NCBI GenBank assembly: GCA_964057225.1
Contig: OZ059898.1
Span: 2,542,001-2,606,000 of the forward strand
Reading direction: 5' to 3'
DNA: 64,000 nucleotides
Source of the DNA: Auanema rhodensis
Taxonomy: Eukaryota > Nematoda > Chromadorea > Rhabditida > Rhabditidae
Part shown: positions 37,909 to 52,299 of the stretch, in pieces
Layout of the letters: each line of letters begins with the position of its first letter
How positions within the stretch are numbered: the stretch's first letter is position 1
The notes under the pieces: model-generated
Told to the model about the DNA's origin: nothing
Database searches by the model: none
What the model saw: only the letters and a program-made list of their open reading frames with translations
Translations under genes and position numbers: made by a program

Positions 37909-39663
37909 AGCTTAAAAATGCACCGAGATATCAACTGATATAAGTTCACACTTATATCCTCGATTTTCACCCTGAAGAAATAATTTTTTCCTTGAATAAC
38001 ATTGTCCATCGTCTTCGCCTTGAAAAAAGGAATCTAAAAACATCTACTTTTTGCTAAATTATTTTGAAATTTTTCGAAAAAATTTTTGTCAAAATGTTTT
38101 TGGAAGCAATGTTGAGTGTACATGGAAACTCAACATACACTAATGCATCATTTTTCAAACGTTCATAACTAGTTTTTGTATTAAGCGTTTCTCAATGTAG
38201 TATAGTGCATTCGATGCGGATTTTTAAGCTGCGTCGATCTCTGTTATCAGATTTGCGCTAGCTTAAAAATGCACCGAGATATCAACTGATATAAGTTCAC
38301 ACTTATATCCTCGATTTTCACCCTGAAGAATTAATTTTTTCGTTGAATAACATTGTCTATCGTCTTTGCCTTGAAAAATGGAATCTAAAAACATCTACTT
38401 TTTGCTAAATTATTTTGAAATTTTTCGAAAAAATTTTTGTCAAAATGTTTTTGGAAGCAATGTTGAGTGTACATGGAAACTCAACATACACTAATGCATC
38501 ATTTTTCAAACGATCATAACTAATTTTTGTATTAAGCGTTTCTTAATGTAGTATAGTGCATTCGATGCGGATTTTTAAGCTGCGTCGATCTGTGTTATCA
38601 GATTTGCGCTAGCTTAAAAATGCACCGAGATATCAACTGATATAAGTTCACACTTATATCCTCGATTTTCACCCTGAAGAAATAATTTTTTCGTTGAATA
38701 ATATTGTCCATCGTCTTTGCCTTGAAAAAAGGAATCTAAAAACATCTACTTTTTGCTAAATTATTTTGAAATTTTTCGAAAAAATTTTTGTCAAAATGTT
38801 TTTGGAAGCAATGTTGAGTGTACATGGAAACTCAACATACACTAATGCATCATTTTTCTAACGATCATAACTAATTTTTGTATTAAGCTTCTCTCAATGT
38901 AGTATAGTGCATTCGATGCGGATTTTTAAGCTGCGTCGATCTGTGTTATCAGATTTGCGCTAGCTTAAAAATGCACCGAGATATCAACTGATATAAGTTC
39001 ACACTTATATCCTCGATTTTCACCCTGAAGAATTAATTTTTTCGTTGAATAACATTGTCCAACGTCTTTGCCTTGAAAAATGGAATCTTAAAACATCTAC
39101 TTTTTGCTAAATTATTTTGAAATTTTTCGAAAAAATTTTTGTCAAAATGTTTTTGGAAGCAATGTTGAGTGTACATGGAAACTCAACATACACTAATGCA
39201 TCATTTTTCAAACGATCATAACTAATTTTTGTATCAAGTTTTTCTCAATGTAATATAGTGCATTCGATGCGGATTTTTAAGCTGCGTCGATCTGTGTTAT
39301 CAGATTTGCGCTAGCTTAAAAATGCACCGAGATATCAACTGATATAAGTTCACACTTATATCCTCGATTTTCACCCTGAAGAATTAATTTTTTCGTTGAA
39401 TAACATTGTCCATCGTCTTTGCTTTGAAAAATGGAATCTAAAAACATCTACTTTTTGCTAAATTATTTTGAAATTTTTCGAAACAATTTTTGTCAAAATG
39501 TTTTTGGAAGCAATGTTGAGTGTACATGGAAACTCAACATACACTAATGCATCATTTTTCAAACGATCATAACTAATTTTTGTATCAAGCGTTTCTTAAT
39601 GTAGTATAGTGCATTCGATCCGGATTTTTAAGCTGCGTCGATCTGTGTTATCAGATTTGCGCT
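37909..39663. repeat. 7-unit higher-order repeat, partial copy 3 (first 5 units)
   Basis: After an extra unit (37558, same type as 32293), units 108-112 repeat the first five types of the 7-unit repeat. Differences are GAAAAATGG instead of GAAGAATGG in the second unit and AATAATATTG in the third. The series then changes to other types at 39664. Confidence 0.8.
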
Positions 39664-40014
39664 AGCTTAAAAATGCACCGAGATATCAACTGATATAAGT
39701 TCACACTTATATCCTCGATTTTCACCCTGAAGAAATAATTTTTTCGTTGAATAACATTGTCCATCGTCTTTGCCTTGAAAAAAGGAATCTAAAAACATCT
39801 AATTTTTGCTGAATTATTTTGAAATTTTTCGAAAAAATTTTTGTCAAAATGTTTTTGGAAGCAATGTTGAGTGTACATGGAAACTCAACATACACTAATG
39901 CATCATTTTTCAAACGATCATAACTAATTTTTGTATCAAGCGTTTTTCAATGTAGTATAGTGCATTCGATGCGGATTTTTAAGCTGCGTCGATCTGTGTT
40001 ATCAGATTTGCGCT

Positions 40015-43000
40015 GGCTTAAAAATGCACCGAGATATCAACTGATATAAGTTCACACTTATATTCTCGATTTTCACCCTGAAGAAATAATTTTTTCGTTG
40101 AATATTATTGTCCATCGTCTTCGCCTTAAAAAATGGAATCTTAAAACATCTACTTTTTGCTGAATTATTCTGAAATTTTTCGAAAAAATTTTTGTCAAAA
40201 TGTTTTTGGAAGCAATGTTGAGTGTACATGGAAACTCAACATACACTAATGCATCATTTTTCAAACGATCATAACTAATTTTTGTATCAAGTGTTTCTCA
40301 ATGTAATATAGTGCATTCGATGCGGATTTTTAAGCTGCGTCGATCTGTGTTATCAGATTTGCGCTAGCTTAAAAATGCACCGAGATATCAACTGATATAA
40401 GTTCACACTTATATCCTCGATTTTCACCCTGAAGAATTAATTTTTTCGTTGAATAACATTGTCCATCGTCTTTGCCTTGAAAAATGGAATCTAAAAACAT
40501 CTACTTTTTGCTAAATTATTTTGAAATTTTTCGAAACAATTTTTGTCAAAATGTTTTTGGAAGCAATGTTGAGTGTACATGGAAACTCAACATACACTAA
40601 TGCATCATTTTTCAAACGATCATAACTAATTTTTGTATCAAGCGTTTCTTTATGTAGTATAGTGCATTCGATCCGGATTTTTAAGCTGCGTCGATCTGTG
40701 TTATCAGATTTGCGCTAGCTTAAAAATGCACCGAGATATCAACTGATATAAGTTCACTCTTATATCCTCGATTTTCACCCTGAAGAAATAATTTTTTCGT
40801 TGAACAACATTGTCCATCGTCTTTGCCTTGAAAAAAGGAATCTAAAAACATCTACTTTTTGCTAAATTATTTTGAAATTTTTCGAAAAAATTTTTGTCAA
40901 AATGTTTTTGGAAGCAATGTTGAGTGTACATGGAAACTCAACATACACTAATGCATCATTTTCCAAACGATCATAACTAATTTTTGTATTAAGCTTTTCT
41001 CAATGTAGTATAGTGCATTCGATGCGGATTTTTAAGCTGCGTCGATCTGTGTTATCAGATTTGCGCTAGCTTAAAAATGCACCGAGATATCAACTGATAT
41101 ACGTTCACACTTATATCCTCGATTTTCACCCTGAAGAATTAATTTTTTCGTTGAATAACATTGTCCATCGTCTTTGCCTTGAAAAAAGGAATCTAAAAAC
41201 ATCTAATTTTTGCTGAATTATTTTGAAATTTTTCGAAAAAATTTTTGTCAAAATGTTTTTGGAAGCAATGTTGAGTGTACATGGAAACTCAACATACACT
41301 AATGCATCATTTTTCAAACGATCATAACTAATTTTTGTATCAAGCGTTTTCCAATGTAGTATAGTGCATTCGATGCGGATTTTTAAGCTGCGTCGATCTG
41401 TGTTATCAGATTTGCGCTAGCTTAAAAATGCACCGAGATATCAACTGATATAAGTTCACACTTATATCCTCGATTTTCACCCTGAAGAAATAATTTTTTC
41501 CTTGAATAACATTGTCCATCGTCTTCGCCTTGGAAAAAGGAATCTAAAAACATCTACTTTTTGCTAAATTATTTTGAAATTTTTCGAAAAAATTTTTGTC
41601 AAAATGTTTTTGGAAGCAATGTTGAGTGTACATGGAAACTCAACATACACTAATGCATCATTTTTCAAACGATCATAACTAATTTTTGTATCAAGTGTTT
41701 CTCAATGTAATATAGTGCATTCGATGCGGATTTTTAAGCTGCGTCGATCTGTGTTATCAGATTTGCGCTAGCTTAAAAATGCACCGAGATATCAACTGAT
41801 ATAAGTTCACACTTATATCCTCGATTTTCACCCTGAAGAATTAATTTTTTCGTTGAATAACATTGTCCATCGTCTTCGCCTTGGAAAAAGGAATCTAAAA
41901 ACATCTACTTTTTGCTAAATTATTTTGAAATTTTTCGAAAAAATTTTTGTCAAAATGTTTTTGGAAGCAATGTTGAGTGTACATGGAAACTCAACATACA
42001 CTAATGCATCATTTTTCAAACGATCATAACTAATTTTTGTATCAAGTGTTTCTCAATGTAATATAGTGCATTCGATGCGGATTTTTAAGCTGCGTCGATC
42101 TGTGTTATCAGATTTGCGCTAGCTTAAAAATGCACCGAGATATCAACTGATATAAGTTCACACTTATATCCTCGATTTTCACCCTGAAGAATTAATTTTT
42201 TCGTTGAATAACATTGTCCATCGTCTTTGCCTTGAAAAATGGAATCTAAAAACATCTACTTTTTGCTAAATTATTTTGAAATTTTTCGAAACAATTTTTG
42301 TCAAAATGTTTTTGGAAGCAATGTTGAGTGTACATGGAAACTCAACATACACTAATGCATCATTTTTCAAACGATCATAACTAATTTTTGTATCAAGCGT
42401 TTCTCAATGTAGTATAGTGCATTCGATGCGGATTTTCAAGCTGCGTCGATCTGTGTTATCAGATTTGCGCTAGCTTAAAAATGCACCGAGATATCAACTG
42501 ATATAAGTTCACACTTATATCCTCGATTTTCACCCTGAAGAATTAATTTTTTCGTTGAATAACATTGTCCATCGTCTTTGCCTTGAAAAATGGAATCTAA
42601 AAACATCTACTTTTTGCTAAATTATTTTGAAATTTTTCGAAACAATTTTTGTCAAAATGTTTTTGGAAGCAATGTTGAGTGTACATGGAAACTCAACATA
42701 CACTAATGCATCATTTTTCAAACGATCATAACTAATTTTTGTATCAAGCGTTTCTTTATGTAGTATAGTGCATTCGATCCGGATTTTTAAGCTGCGTCGA
42801 TCTGTGTTATCAGATTTGCGCTAGCTTAAAAATGCACCGAGATATCAACTGATATAAGTTCACACTTATATCCTCGATTTTCACCCTGAAGAAATAATTT
42901 TTTCGTTGAACAACATTGTCCATCGTCTTTGCCTTGAAAAAAGGAATCTAAAAACATCTACTTTTTGCTAAATTATTTTGAAATTTTTCGAAAAAATTTT

Positions 43001-45630
43001 TGTCAAAATGTTTTTGGAAGCAATGTTGAGTGTACATGGAAACTCAACATACACTAATGCATCATTTTCCAAACGATCATAACTAATTTTTGTATTAAGC
43101 TTTTCTCAATGTAGTATAGTGCATTCGATGCGGATTTTTAAGCTGCGTCGATCTGTGTTATCAGATTTGCGCTAGCTTAAAAATGCACCGAGATATCAAC
43201 TGATATACGTTCACACTTATATCCTCGATTTTCACCCTGAAGAATTAATTTTTTCGTTGAATAACATTGTCCATCGTCTTTGCCTTGAAAAAAGGAATCT
43301 AAAAACATCTAATTTTTGCTGAATTATTTTGAAATTTTTCGAAAAAATTTTTGTCAAAATGTTTTTGGAAGCAATGTTGAGTGTACATGGAAACTCAACA
43401 TACACTAATGCATCATTTTTCAAACGATCATAACTAATTTTTGTATCAAGCGTTTTCCAATGTAGTATAGTGCATTCGATGCGGATTTTTAAGCTGCGTC
43501 GATCTGTGTTATCAGATTTGCGCTAGCTTAAAAATGCACCGAGATATCAACTGATATAAGTTCACACTTATATCCTCGATTTTCACCCTGAAGAAATAAT
43601 TTTTTCCTTGAATAACATTGTCCATCGTCTTCGCCTTGGAAAAAGGAATCTAAAAACATCTACTTTTTGCTAAATTATTTTGAAATTTTTCGAAAAAATT
43701 TTTGTCAAAATGTTTTTGGAAGCAATGTTGAGTGTACATGGAAACTCAACATACACTAATGCATCATTTTTCAAACGATCATAACTAATTTTTGTATCAA
43801 GTGTTTCTCAATGTAATATAGTGCATTCGATGCGGATTTTTAAGCTGCGTCGATCTGTGTTATCAGATTTGCGCTAGCTTAAAAATGCACCGAGATATCA
43901 ACTGATATAAGTTCACACTTATATCCTCGATTTTCACCCTGAAGAATTAATTTTTTCGTTGAATAACATTGTCCATCGTCTTTGCCTTGAAAAATGGAAT
44001 CTAAAAACATCTACTTTTTGCTAAATTATTTTGAAATTTTTCGAAACAATTTTTGTCAAAATGTTTTTGGAAGCAATGTTGAGTGTACATGGAAACTCAA
44101 CATACACTAATGCATCATTTTTCAAACGATCATAACTAATTTTTGTATCAAGCGTTTCTCAATGTAGTATAGTGCATTCGATGCGGATTTTCAAGCTGCG
44201 TCGATCTGTGTTATCAGATTTGCGCTAGCTTAAAAATGCACCGAGATATCAACTGATATAAGTTCACTCTTATATCCTCGATTTTCACCCTGAAGAATTA
44301 ATTTTTTCGTTGAATAACATTGTCCATCGTCTTTGCCTTGAAAAATGGAATCTAAAAACATCTACTTTTTGCTAAATTATTTTGAAATTTTTCGAAACAA
44401 TTTTTGTCAAAATGTTTTTGGAAGCAATGTTGAGTGTACATGGAAACTCAACATACACTAATGCATCATTTTTCAAACGATCATAACTAATTTTTGTATC
44501 AAGCGTTTCTTAATGTAGTATAGTGCATTCGATCCCGATTTTTAAGCTGCGTCGATCTGTGTTATCAGATTTGCGCTAGCTTAAAAATGCACCGAGATAT
44601 CAACTGATATAAGTTCACACTTATATCCTCGATTTTCACCCTGAAGAATTAATTTTTTCGTTGAATAACATTGTCCATCGTCTTTGCCTTGAAAAATGAA
44701 ATCTAAAAACATCTACTTTTTGCTAAATTATTTTGAAATTTTTCGAAACAATTTTTGTCAAAATGTTTTTGGAAGCAATGTTGAGTGTACATGGAAACTC
44801 AACATACACTAATGCATCATTTTTCAAACGATCATAACTAATTTTTGTATCAAGCGTTTCTTAATGTAGTATAGTGCATTCGATCCCGATTTTTAAGCTG
44901 CGTCGATCTGTGTTATCAGATTTGCGCTAGCTTAAAAATGCACCGAGATATCAACTGATATAAGTTCACACTTATATCCTCGATTTTCACCCTGAAGAAT
45001 TAATTTTTTCGTTGAATAACATTGTCCATCGTCTTTGCCTTGAAAAATGAAATCTAAAAACATCTACTTTTTGCTAAATTATTTTGAAATTTTTCGAAAC
45101 AATTTTTGTCAAAATGTTTTTGGAAGCAATGTTGAGTGTACATGGAAACTCAACATACACTAATGCATCATTTTTCAAACGATCATAACTAATTTTTGTA
45201 TCAAGCGTTTTTCAATGTAGTATAGTGCATTCGATGCGGATTTTTAAGCTGCGTCGATCTGTGTTATCAGATTTGCGCTAGCTTAAAAATGCACCGAGAT
45301 ATCAACTGATATAAGTTCACACTTATATCCTCGATTTTCACCCTGAAGAAATAATTTTTTCCTTGAATAACATTGTCCATCGTCTTCGCCTTGAAAAAAG
45401 GAATCTAAAAACATCTACTTTTTGCTAAATTATTTTGAAATTTTTCGAAAAAATTTTTGTCAAAATGTTTTTGGAAGCAATGTTGAGTGTACATGGAAAC
45501 TCAACATACACTAATGCATCATTTTTCAAACGTTCATAACTAGTTTTTGTATTAAGCGTTTCTCAATGTAGTATAGTGCATTCGATGCGGATTTTTAAGC
45601 TGCGTCGATCTGTGTTATCAGATTTGCGCT
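40015..45630. repeat. 16-unit tandem duplication, left copy (5616 bp)
   Basis: Units 114-129 match units 130-145 at an offset of 16 units, so the two copies are directly adjacent. Shared markers in order: GGCTTA with TATATTCTCG and GAATATTATTG (40015); TTTCTTTATG (40366); TTCACTCTT with GAACAACATTG (40717); ATACGTTC with CTAATTTTTGCTG (41068); CTTGGAAAAAGG (41419, 41770); GATTTTCAAG (42121); GAACAACATTG (42823); GATCCCG (44227, 44578); AATGAAATC (44578, 44929); ACGTTCATAACTAG (45280). Confidence 0.87.
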
Positions 45631-48600
45631 GGCTTAAAAATGCACCGAGATATCAACTGATATAAGTTCACACTTATATTCTCGATTTTCACCCTGAAGA
45701 AATAATTTTTTCGTTGAATATTATTGTCCATCGTCTTCGCCTTAAAAAATGGAATCTTAAAACATCTACTTTTTGCTGAATTATTCTGAAATTTTTCGAA
45801 AAAATTTTTGTCAAAATGTTTTTGGAAGCAATGTTGAGTGTACATGGAAACTCAACATACACTAATGCATCATTTTTCAAACGATCATAACTAATTTTTG
45901 TATCAAGTGTTTCTCAATGTAATATAGTGCATTCGATGCGGATTTTTAAGCTGCGTCGATCTGTGTTATCAGATTTGCGCTAGCTTAAAAATGCACCGAG
46001 ATATCAACTGATATAAGTTCACACTTATATCCTCGATTTTCACCCTGAAGAATTAATTTTTTCGTTGAATAACATTGTCCATCGTCTTTGCCTTGAAAAA
46101 TGGAATCTAAAAACATCTACTTTTTGCTAAATTATTTTGAAATTTTTCGAAACAATTTTTGTCAAAATGTTTTTGGAAGCAATGTTGAGTGTACATGGAA
46201 ACTCAACATACACTAATGCATCATTTTTCAAACGATCATAACTAATTTTTGTATCAAGCGTTTCTTTATGTAGTATAGTGCATTCGATCCGGATTTTTAA
46301 GCTGCGTCGATCTGTGTTATCAGATTTGCGCTAGCTTAAAAATGCACCGAGATATCAACTGATATAAGTTCACTCTTATATCCTCGATTTTCACCCTGAA
46401 GAAATAATTTTTTCGTTGAACAACATTGTCCATCGTCTTTGCCTTGAAAAAAGGAATCTAAAAACATCTACTTTTTGCTAAATTATTTTGAAATTTTTCG
46501 AAAAAATTTTTGTCAAAATGTTTTTGGAAGCAATGTTGAGTGTACATGGAAACTCAACATACACTAATGCATCATTTTCCAAACGATCATAACTAATTTT
46601 TGTATTAAGCTTTTCTCAATGTAGTATAGTGCATTCGATGCGGATTTTTAAGCTGCGTCGATCTGTGTTATCAGATTTGCGCTAGCTTAAAAATGCACCG
46701 AGATATCAACTGATATACGTTCACACTTATATCCTCGATTTTCACCCTGAAGAATTAATTTTTTCGTTGAATAACATTGTCCATCGTCTTTGCCTTGAAA
46801 AAAGGAATCTAAAAACATCTAATTTTTGCTGAATTATTTTGAAATTTTTCGAAAAAATTTTTGTCAAAATGTTTTTGGAAGCAATGTTGAGTGTACATGG
46901 AAACTCAACATACACTAATGCATCATTTTTCAAACGATCATAACTAATTTTTGTATCAAGCGTTTTCCAATGTAGTATAGTGCATTCGATGCGGATTTTT
47001 AAGCTGCGTCGATCTGTGTTATCAGATTTGCGCTAGCTTAAAAATGCACCGAGATATCAACTGATATAAGTTCACACTTATATCCTCGATTTTCACCCTG
47101 AAGAAATAATTTTTTCCTTGAATAACATTGTCCATCGTCTTCGCCTTGGAAAAAGGAATCTAAAAACATCTACTTTTTGCTAAATTATTTTGAAATTTTT
47201 CGAAAAAATTTTTGTCAAAATGTTTTTGGAAGCAATGTTGAGTGTACATGGAAACTCAACATACACTAATGCATCATTTTTCAAACGATCATAACTAATT
47301 TTTGTATCAAGTGTTTCTCAATGTAATATAGTGCATTCGATGCGGATTTTTAAGCTGCGTCGATCTGTGTTATCAGATTTGCGCTAGCTTAAAAATGCAC
47401 CGAGATATCAACTGATATAAGTTCACACTTATATCCTCGATTTTCACCCTGAAGAATTAATTTTTTCGTTGAATAACATTGTCCATCGTCTTCGCCTTGG
47501 AAAAAGGAATCTAAAAACATCTACTTTTTGCTAAATTATTTTGAAATTTTTCGAAAAAATTTTTGTCAAAATGTTTTTGGAAGCAATGTTGAGTGTACAT
47601 GGAAACTCAACATACACTAATGCATCATTTTTCAAACGATCATAACTAATTTTTGTATCAAGTGTTTCTCAATGTAATATAGTGCATTCGATGCGGATTT
47701 TTAAGCTGCGTCGATCTGTGTTATCAGATTTGCGCTAGCTTAAAAATGCACCGAGATATCAACTGATATAAGTTCACACTTATATCCTCGATTTTCACCC
47801 TGAAGAATTAATTTTTTCGTTGAATAACATTGTCCATCGTCTTTGCCTTGAAAAATGGAATCTAAAAACATCTACTTTTTGCTAAATTATTTTGAAATTT
47901 TTCGAAACAATTTTTGTCAAAATGTTTTTGGAAGCAATGTTGAGTGTACATGGAAACTCAACATACACTAATGCATCATTTTTCAAACGATCATAACTAA
48001 TTTTTGTATCAAGCGTTTCTCAATGTAGTATAGTGCATTCGATGCGGATTTTCAAGCTGCGTCGATCTGTGTTATCAGATTTGCGCTAGCTTAAAAATGC
48101 ACCGAGATATCAACTGATATAAGTTCACACTTATATCCTCGATTTTCACCCTGAAGAATTAATTTTTTCGTTGAATAACATTGTCCATCGTCTTTGCCTT
48201 GAAAAATGGAATCTAAAAACATCTACTTTTTGCTAAATTATTTTGAAATTTTTCGAAACAATTTTTGTCAAAATGTTTTTGGAAGCAATGTTGAGTGTAC
48301 ATGGAAACTCAACATACACTAATGCATCATTTTTCAAACGATCATAACTAATTTTTGTATCAAGCGTTTCTTTATGTAGTATAGTGCATTCGATCCGGAT
48401 TTTTAAGCTGCGTCGATCTGTGTTATCAGATTTGCGCTAGCTTAAAAATGCACCGAGATATCAACTGATATAAGTTCACACTTATATCCTCGATTTTCAC
48501 CCTGAAGAAATAATTTTTTCGTTGAACAACATTGTCCATCGTCTTTGCCTTGAAAAAAGGAATCTAAAAACATCTACTTTTTGCTAAATTATTTTGAAAT

Positions 48601-51246
48601 TTTTCGAAAAAATTTTTGTCAAAATGTTTTTGGAAGCAATGTTGAGTGTACATGGAAACTCAACATACACTAATGCATCATTTTCCAAACGATCATAACT
48701 AATTTTTGTATTAAGCTTTTCTCAATGTAGTATAGTGCATTCGATGCGGATTTTTAAGCTGCGTCGATCTGTGTTATCAGATTTGCGCTAGCTTAAAAAT
48801 GCACCGAGATATCAACTGATATACGTTCACACTTATATCCTCGATTTTCACCCTGAAGAATTAATTTTTTCGTTGAATAACATTGTCCATCGTCTTTGCC
48901 TTGAAAAAAGGAATCTAAAAACATCTAATTTTTGCTGAATTATTTTGAAATTTTTCGAAAAAATTTTTGTCAAAATGTTTTTGGAAGCAATGTTGAGTGT
49001 ACATGGAAACTCAACATACACTAATGCATCATTTTTCAAACGATCATAACTAATTTTTGTATCAAGCGTTTTCCAATGTAGTATAGTGCATTCGATGCGG
49101 ATTTTTAAGCTGCGTCGATCTGTGTTATCAGATTTGCGCTAGCTTAAAAATGCACCGAGATATCAACTGATATAAGTTCACACTTATATCCTCGATTTTC
49201 ACCCTGAAGAAATAATTTTTTCCTTGAATAACATTGTCCATCGTCTTCGCCTTGGAAAAAGGAATCTAAAAACATCTACTTTTTGCTAAATTATTTTGAA
49301 ATTTTTCGAAAAAATTTTTGTCAAAATGTTTTTGGAAGCAATGTTGAGTGTACATGGAAACTCAACATACACTAATGCATCATTTTTCAAACGATCATAA
49401 CTAATTTTTGTATCAAGTGTTTCTCAATGTAATATAGTGCATTCGATGCGGATTTTTAAGCTGCGTCGATCTGTGTTATCAGATTTGCGCTAGCTTAAAA
49501 ATGCACCGAGATATCAACTGATATAAGTTCACACTTATATCCTCGATTTTCACCCTGAAGAATTAATTTTTTCGTTGAATAACATTGTCCATCGTCTTTG
49601 CCTTGAAAAATGGAATCTAAAAACATCTACTTTTTGCTAAATTATTTTGAAATTTTTCGAAACAATTTTTGTCAAAATGTTTTTGGAAGCAATGTTGAGT
49701 GTACATGGAAACTCAACATACACTAATGCATCATTTTTCAAACGATCATAACTAATTTTTGTATCAAGCGTTTCTCAATGTAGTATAGTGCATTCGATGC
49801 GGATTTTCAAGCTGCGTCGATCTGTGTTATCAGATTTGCGCTAGCTTAAAAATGCACCGAGATATCAACTGATATAAGTTCACTCTTATATCCTCGATTT
49901 TCACCCTGAAGAATTAATTTTTTCGTTGAATAACATTGTCCATCGTCTTTGCCTTGAAAAATGGAATCTAAAAACATCTACTTTTTGCTAAATTATTTTG
50001 AAATTTTTCGAAACAATTTTTGTCAAAATGTTTTTGGAAGCAATGTTGAGTGTACATGGAAACTCAACATACACTAATGCATCATTTTTCAAACGATCAT
50101 AACTAATTTTTGTATCAAGCGTTTCTTAATGTAGTATAGTGCATTCGATCCCGATTTTTAAGCTGCGTCGATCTGTGTTATCAGATTTGCGCTAGCTTAA
50201 AAATGCACCGAGATATCAACTGATATAAGTTCACACTTATATCCTCGATTTTCACCCTGAAGAATTAATTTTTTCGTTGAATAACATTGTCCATCGTCTT
50301 TGCCTTGAAAAATGAAATCTAAAAACATCTACTTTTTGCTAAATTATTTTGAAATTTTTCGAAACAATTTTTGTCAAAATGTTTTTGGAAGCAATGTTGA
50401 GTGTACATGGAAACTCAACATACACTAATGCATCATTTTTCAAACGATCATAACTAATTTTTGTATCAAGCGTTTCTTAATGTAGTATAGTGCATTCGAT
50501 CCCGATTTTTAAGCTGCGTCGATCTGTGTTATCAGATTTGCGCTAGCTTAAAAATGCACCGAGATATCAACTGATATAAGTTCACACTTATATCCTCGAT
50601 TTTCACCCTGAAGAATTAATTTTTTCGTTGAATAACATTGTCCATCGTCTTTGCCTTGAAAAATGAAATCTAAAAACATCTACTTTTTGCTAAATTATTT
50701 TGAAATTTTTCGAAACAATTTTTGTCAAAATGTTTTTGGAAGCAATGTTGAGTGTACATGGAAACTCAACATACACTAATGCATCATTTTTCAAACGATC
50801 ATAACTAATTTTTGTATCAAGCGTTTTTCAATGTAGTATAGTGCATTCGATGCGGATTTTTAAGCTGCGTCGATCTGTGTTATCAGATTTGCGCTAGCTT
50901 AAAAATGCACCGAGATATCAACTGATATAAGTTCACACTTATATCCTCGATTTTCACCCTGAAGAAATAATTTTTTCCTTGAATAACATTGTCCATCGTC
51001 TTCGCCTTGAAAAAAGGAATCTAAAAACATCTACTTTTTGCTAAATTATTTTGAAATTTTTCGAAAAAATTTTTGTCAAAATGTTTTTGGAAGCAATGTT
51101 GAGTGTACATGGAAACTCAACATACACTAATGCATCATTTTTCAAACGTTCATAACTAGTTTTTGTATTAAGCGTTTCTCAATGTAGTATAGTGCATTCG
51201 ATGCGGATTTTTAAGCTGCGTCGATCTCTGTTATCAGATTTGCGCT
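45631..51246. repeat. 16-unit tandem duplication, right copy (5616 bp)
   Basis: All markers of the left copy recur in order (45631, 45982, 46333, 46684, 47035, 47386, 47737, 48439, 49843, 50194, 50545, 50896). The copies part inside the last unit: unit 50896 ends with CTCTG, as in unit 37909, while unit 45280 ends with CTGTG and the GCTGGC junction. The exchange point therefore lies in the 3' part of that unit, after the shared ACGTTCATAACTAG. Confidence 0.87.
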
Positions 51247-52299
51247 AGCTTAAAAATGCACCGAGATATCAACTGATATAAGTTCACACTTATATCCTCG
51301 ATTTTCACCCTGAAGAATTAATTTTTTCGTTGAATAACATTGTCTATCGTCTTTGCCTTGAAAAATGGAATCTAAAAACATCTACTTTTTGCTAAATTAT
51401 TTTGAAATTTTTCGAAAAAATTTTTGTCAAAATGTTTTTGGAAGCAATGTTGAGTGTACATGGAAACTCAACATACACTAATGCATCATTTTTCAAACGA
51501 TCATAACTAATTTTTGTATTAAGCGTTTCTTAATGTAGTATAGTGCATTCGATGCGGATTTTTAAGCTGCGTCGATCTGTGTTATCAGATTTGCGCTAGC
51601 TTAAAAATGCACCGAGATATCAACTGATATAAGTTCACACTTATATCCTCGATTTTCACCCTGAAGAAATAATTTTTTCGTTGAATAATATTGTCCATCG
51701 TCTTTGCCTTGAAAAAAGGAATCTAAAAACATCTACTTTTTGCTAAATTATTTTGAAATTTTTCGAAAAAATTTTTGTCAAAATGTTTTTGGAAGCAATG
51801 TTGAGTGTACATGGAAACTCAACATACACTAATGCATCATTTTTCTAACGATCATAACTAATTTTTGTATTAAGCTTCTCTCAATGTAGTATAGTGCATT
51901 CGATGCGGATTTTTAAGCTGCGTCGATCTGTGTTATCAGATTTGCGCTAGCTTAAAAATGCACCGAGATATCAACTGATATAAGTTCACACTTATATCCT
52001 CGATTTTCACCCTGAAGAATTAATTTTTTCGTTGAATAACATTGTCCAACGTCTTTGCTTTGAAAAATGGAATCTTAAAACATCTACTTTTTGCTAAATT
52101 ATTTTGAAATTTTTCGAAAAAATTTTTGTCAAAATGTTTTTGGAAGCAATGTTGAGTGTACATGGAAACTCAACATACACTAATGCATCATTTTTCAAAC
52201 GATCATAACTAATTTTTGTATCAAGTTTTTCTCAATGTAATATAGTGCATTCGATGCGGATTTTTAAGCTGCGTCGATCTGTGTTATCAGATTTGCGCT
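50896..52299. repeat. 7-unit higher-order repeat, partial copy 4 (first 4 units)
   Basis: Units 145-148 follow the order of units 108-111: ACGTTCATAACTAG with CTCTG, GAAAAATGG with TTCTTAATG, AATAATATTG with TTCTAACG, and GTCCAACG with AAGTTTTTC. The fourth unit has GCTTTG in place of GCCTTG, a marker of the fifth type, so it is probably a hybrid. The first unit overlaps the end of the 16-unit duplication. Confidence 0.75.

Noticed and set aside
39722-39913. Minus-strand open frames of 63 and 75 codons, repeated with the same or nearly the same translation at many places between 39.7 and 57.1 kb
   Set aside because: They exist only because substitutions in some unit types (CTAATTTTTGCTG, GCTGAATTATTC) remove stop codons from the satellite. 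They recur at multiples of 351 bp, have no coding signature, domain or start context, and are closed in most units.
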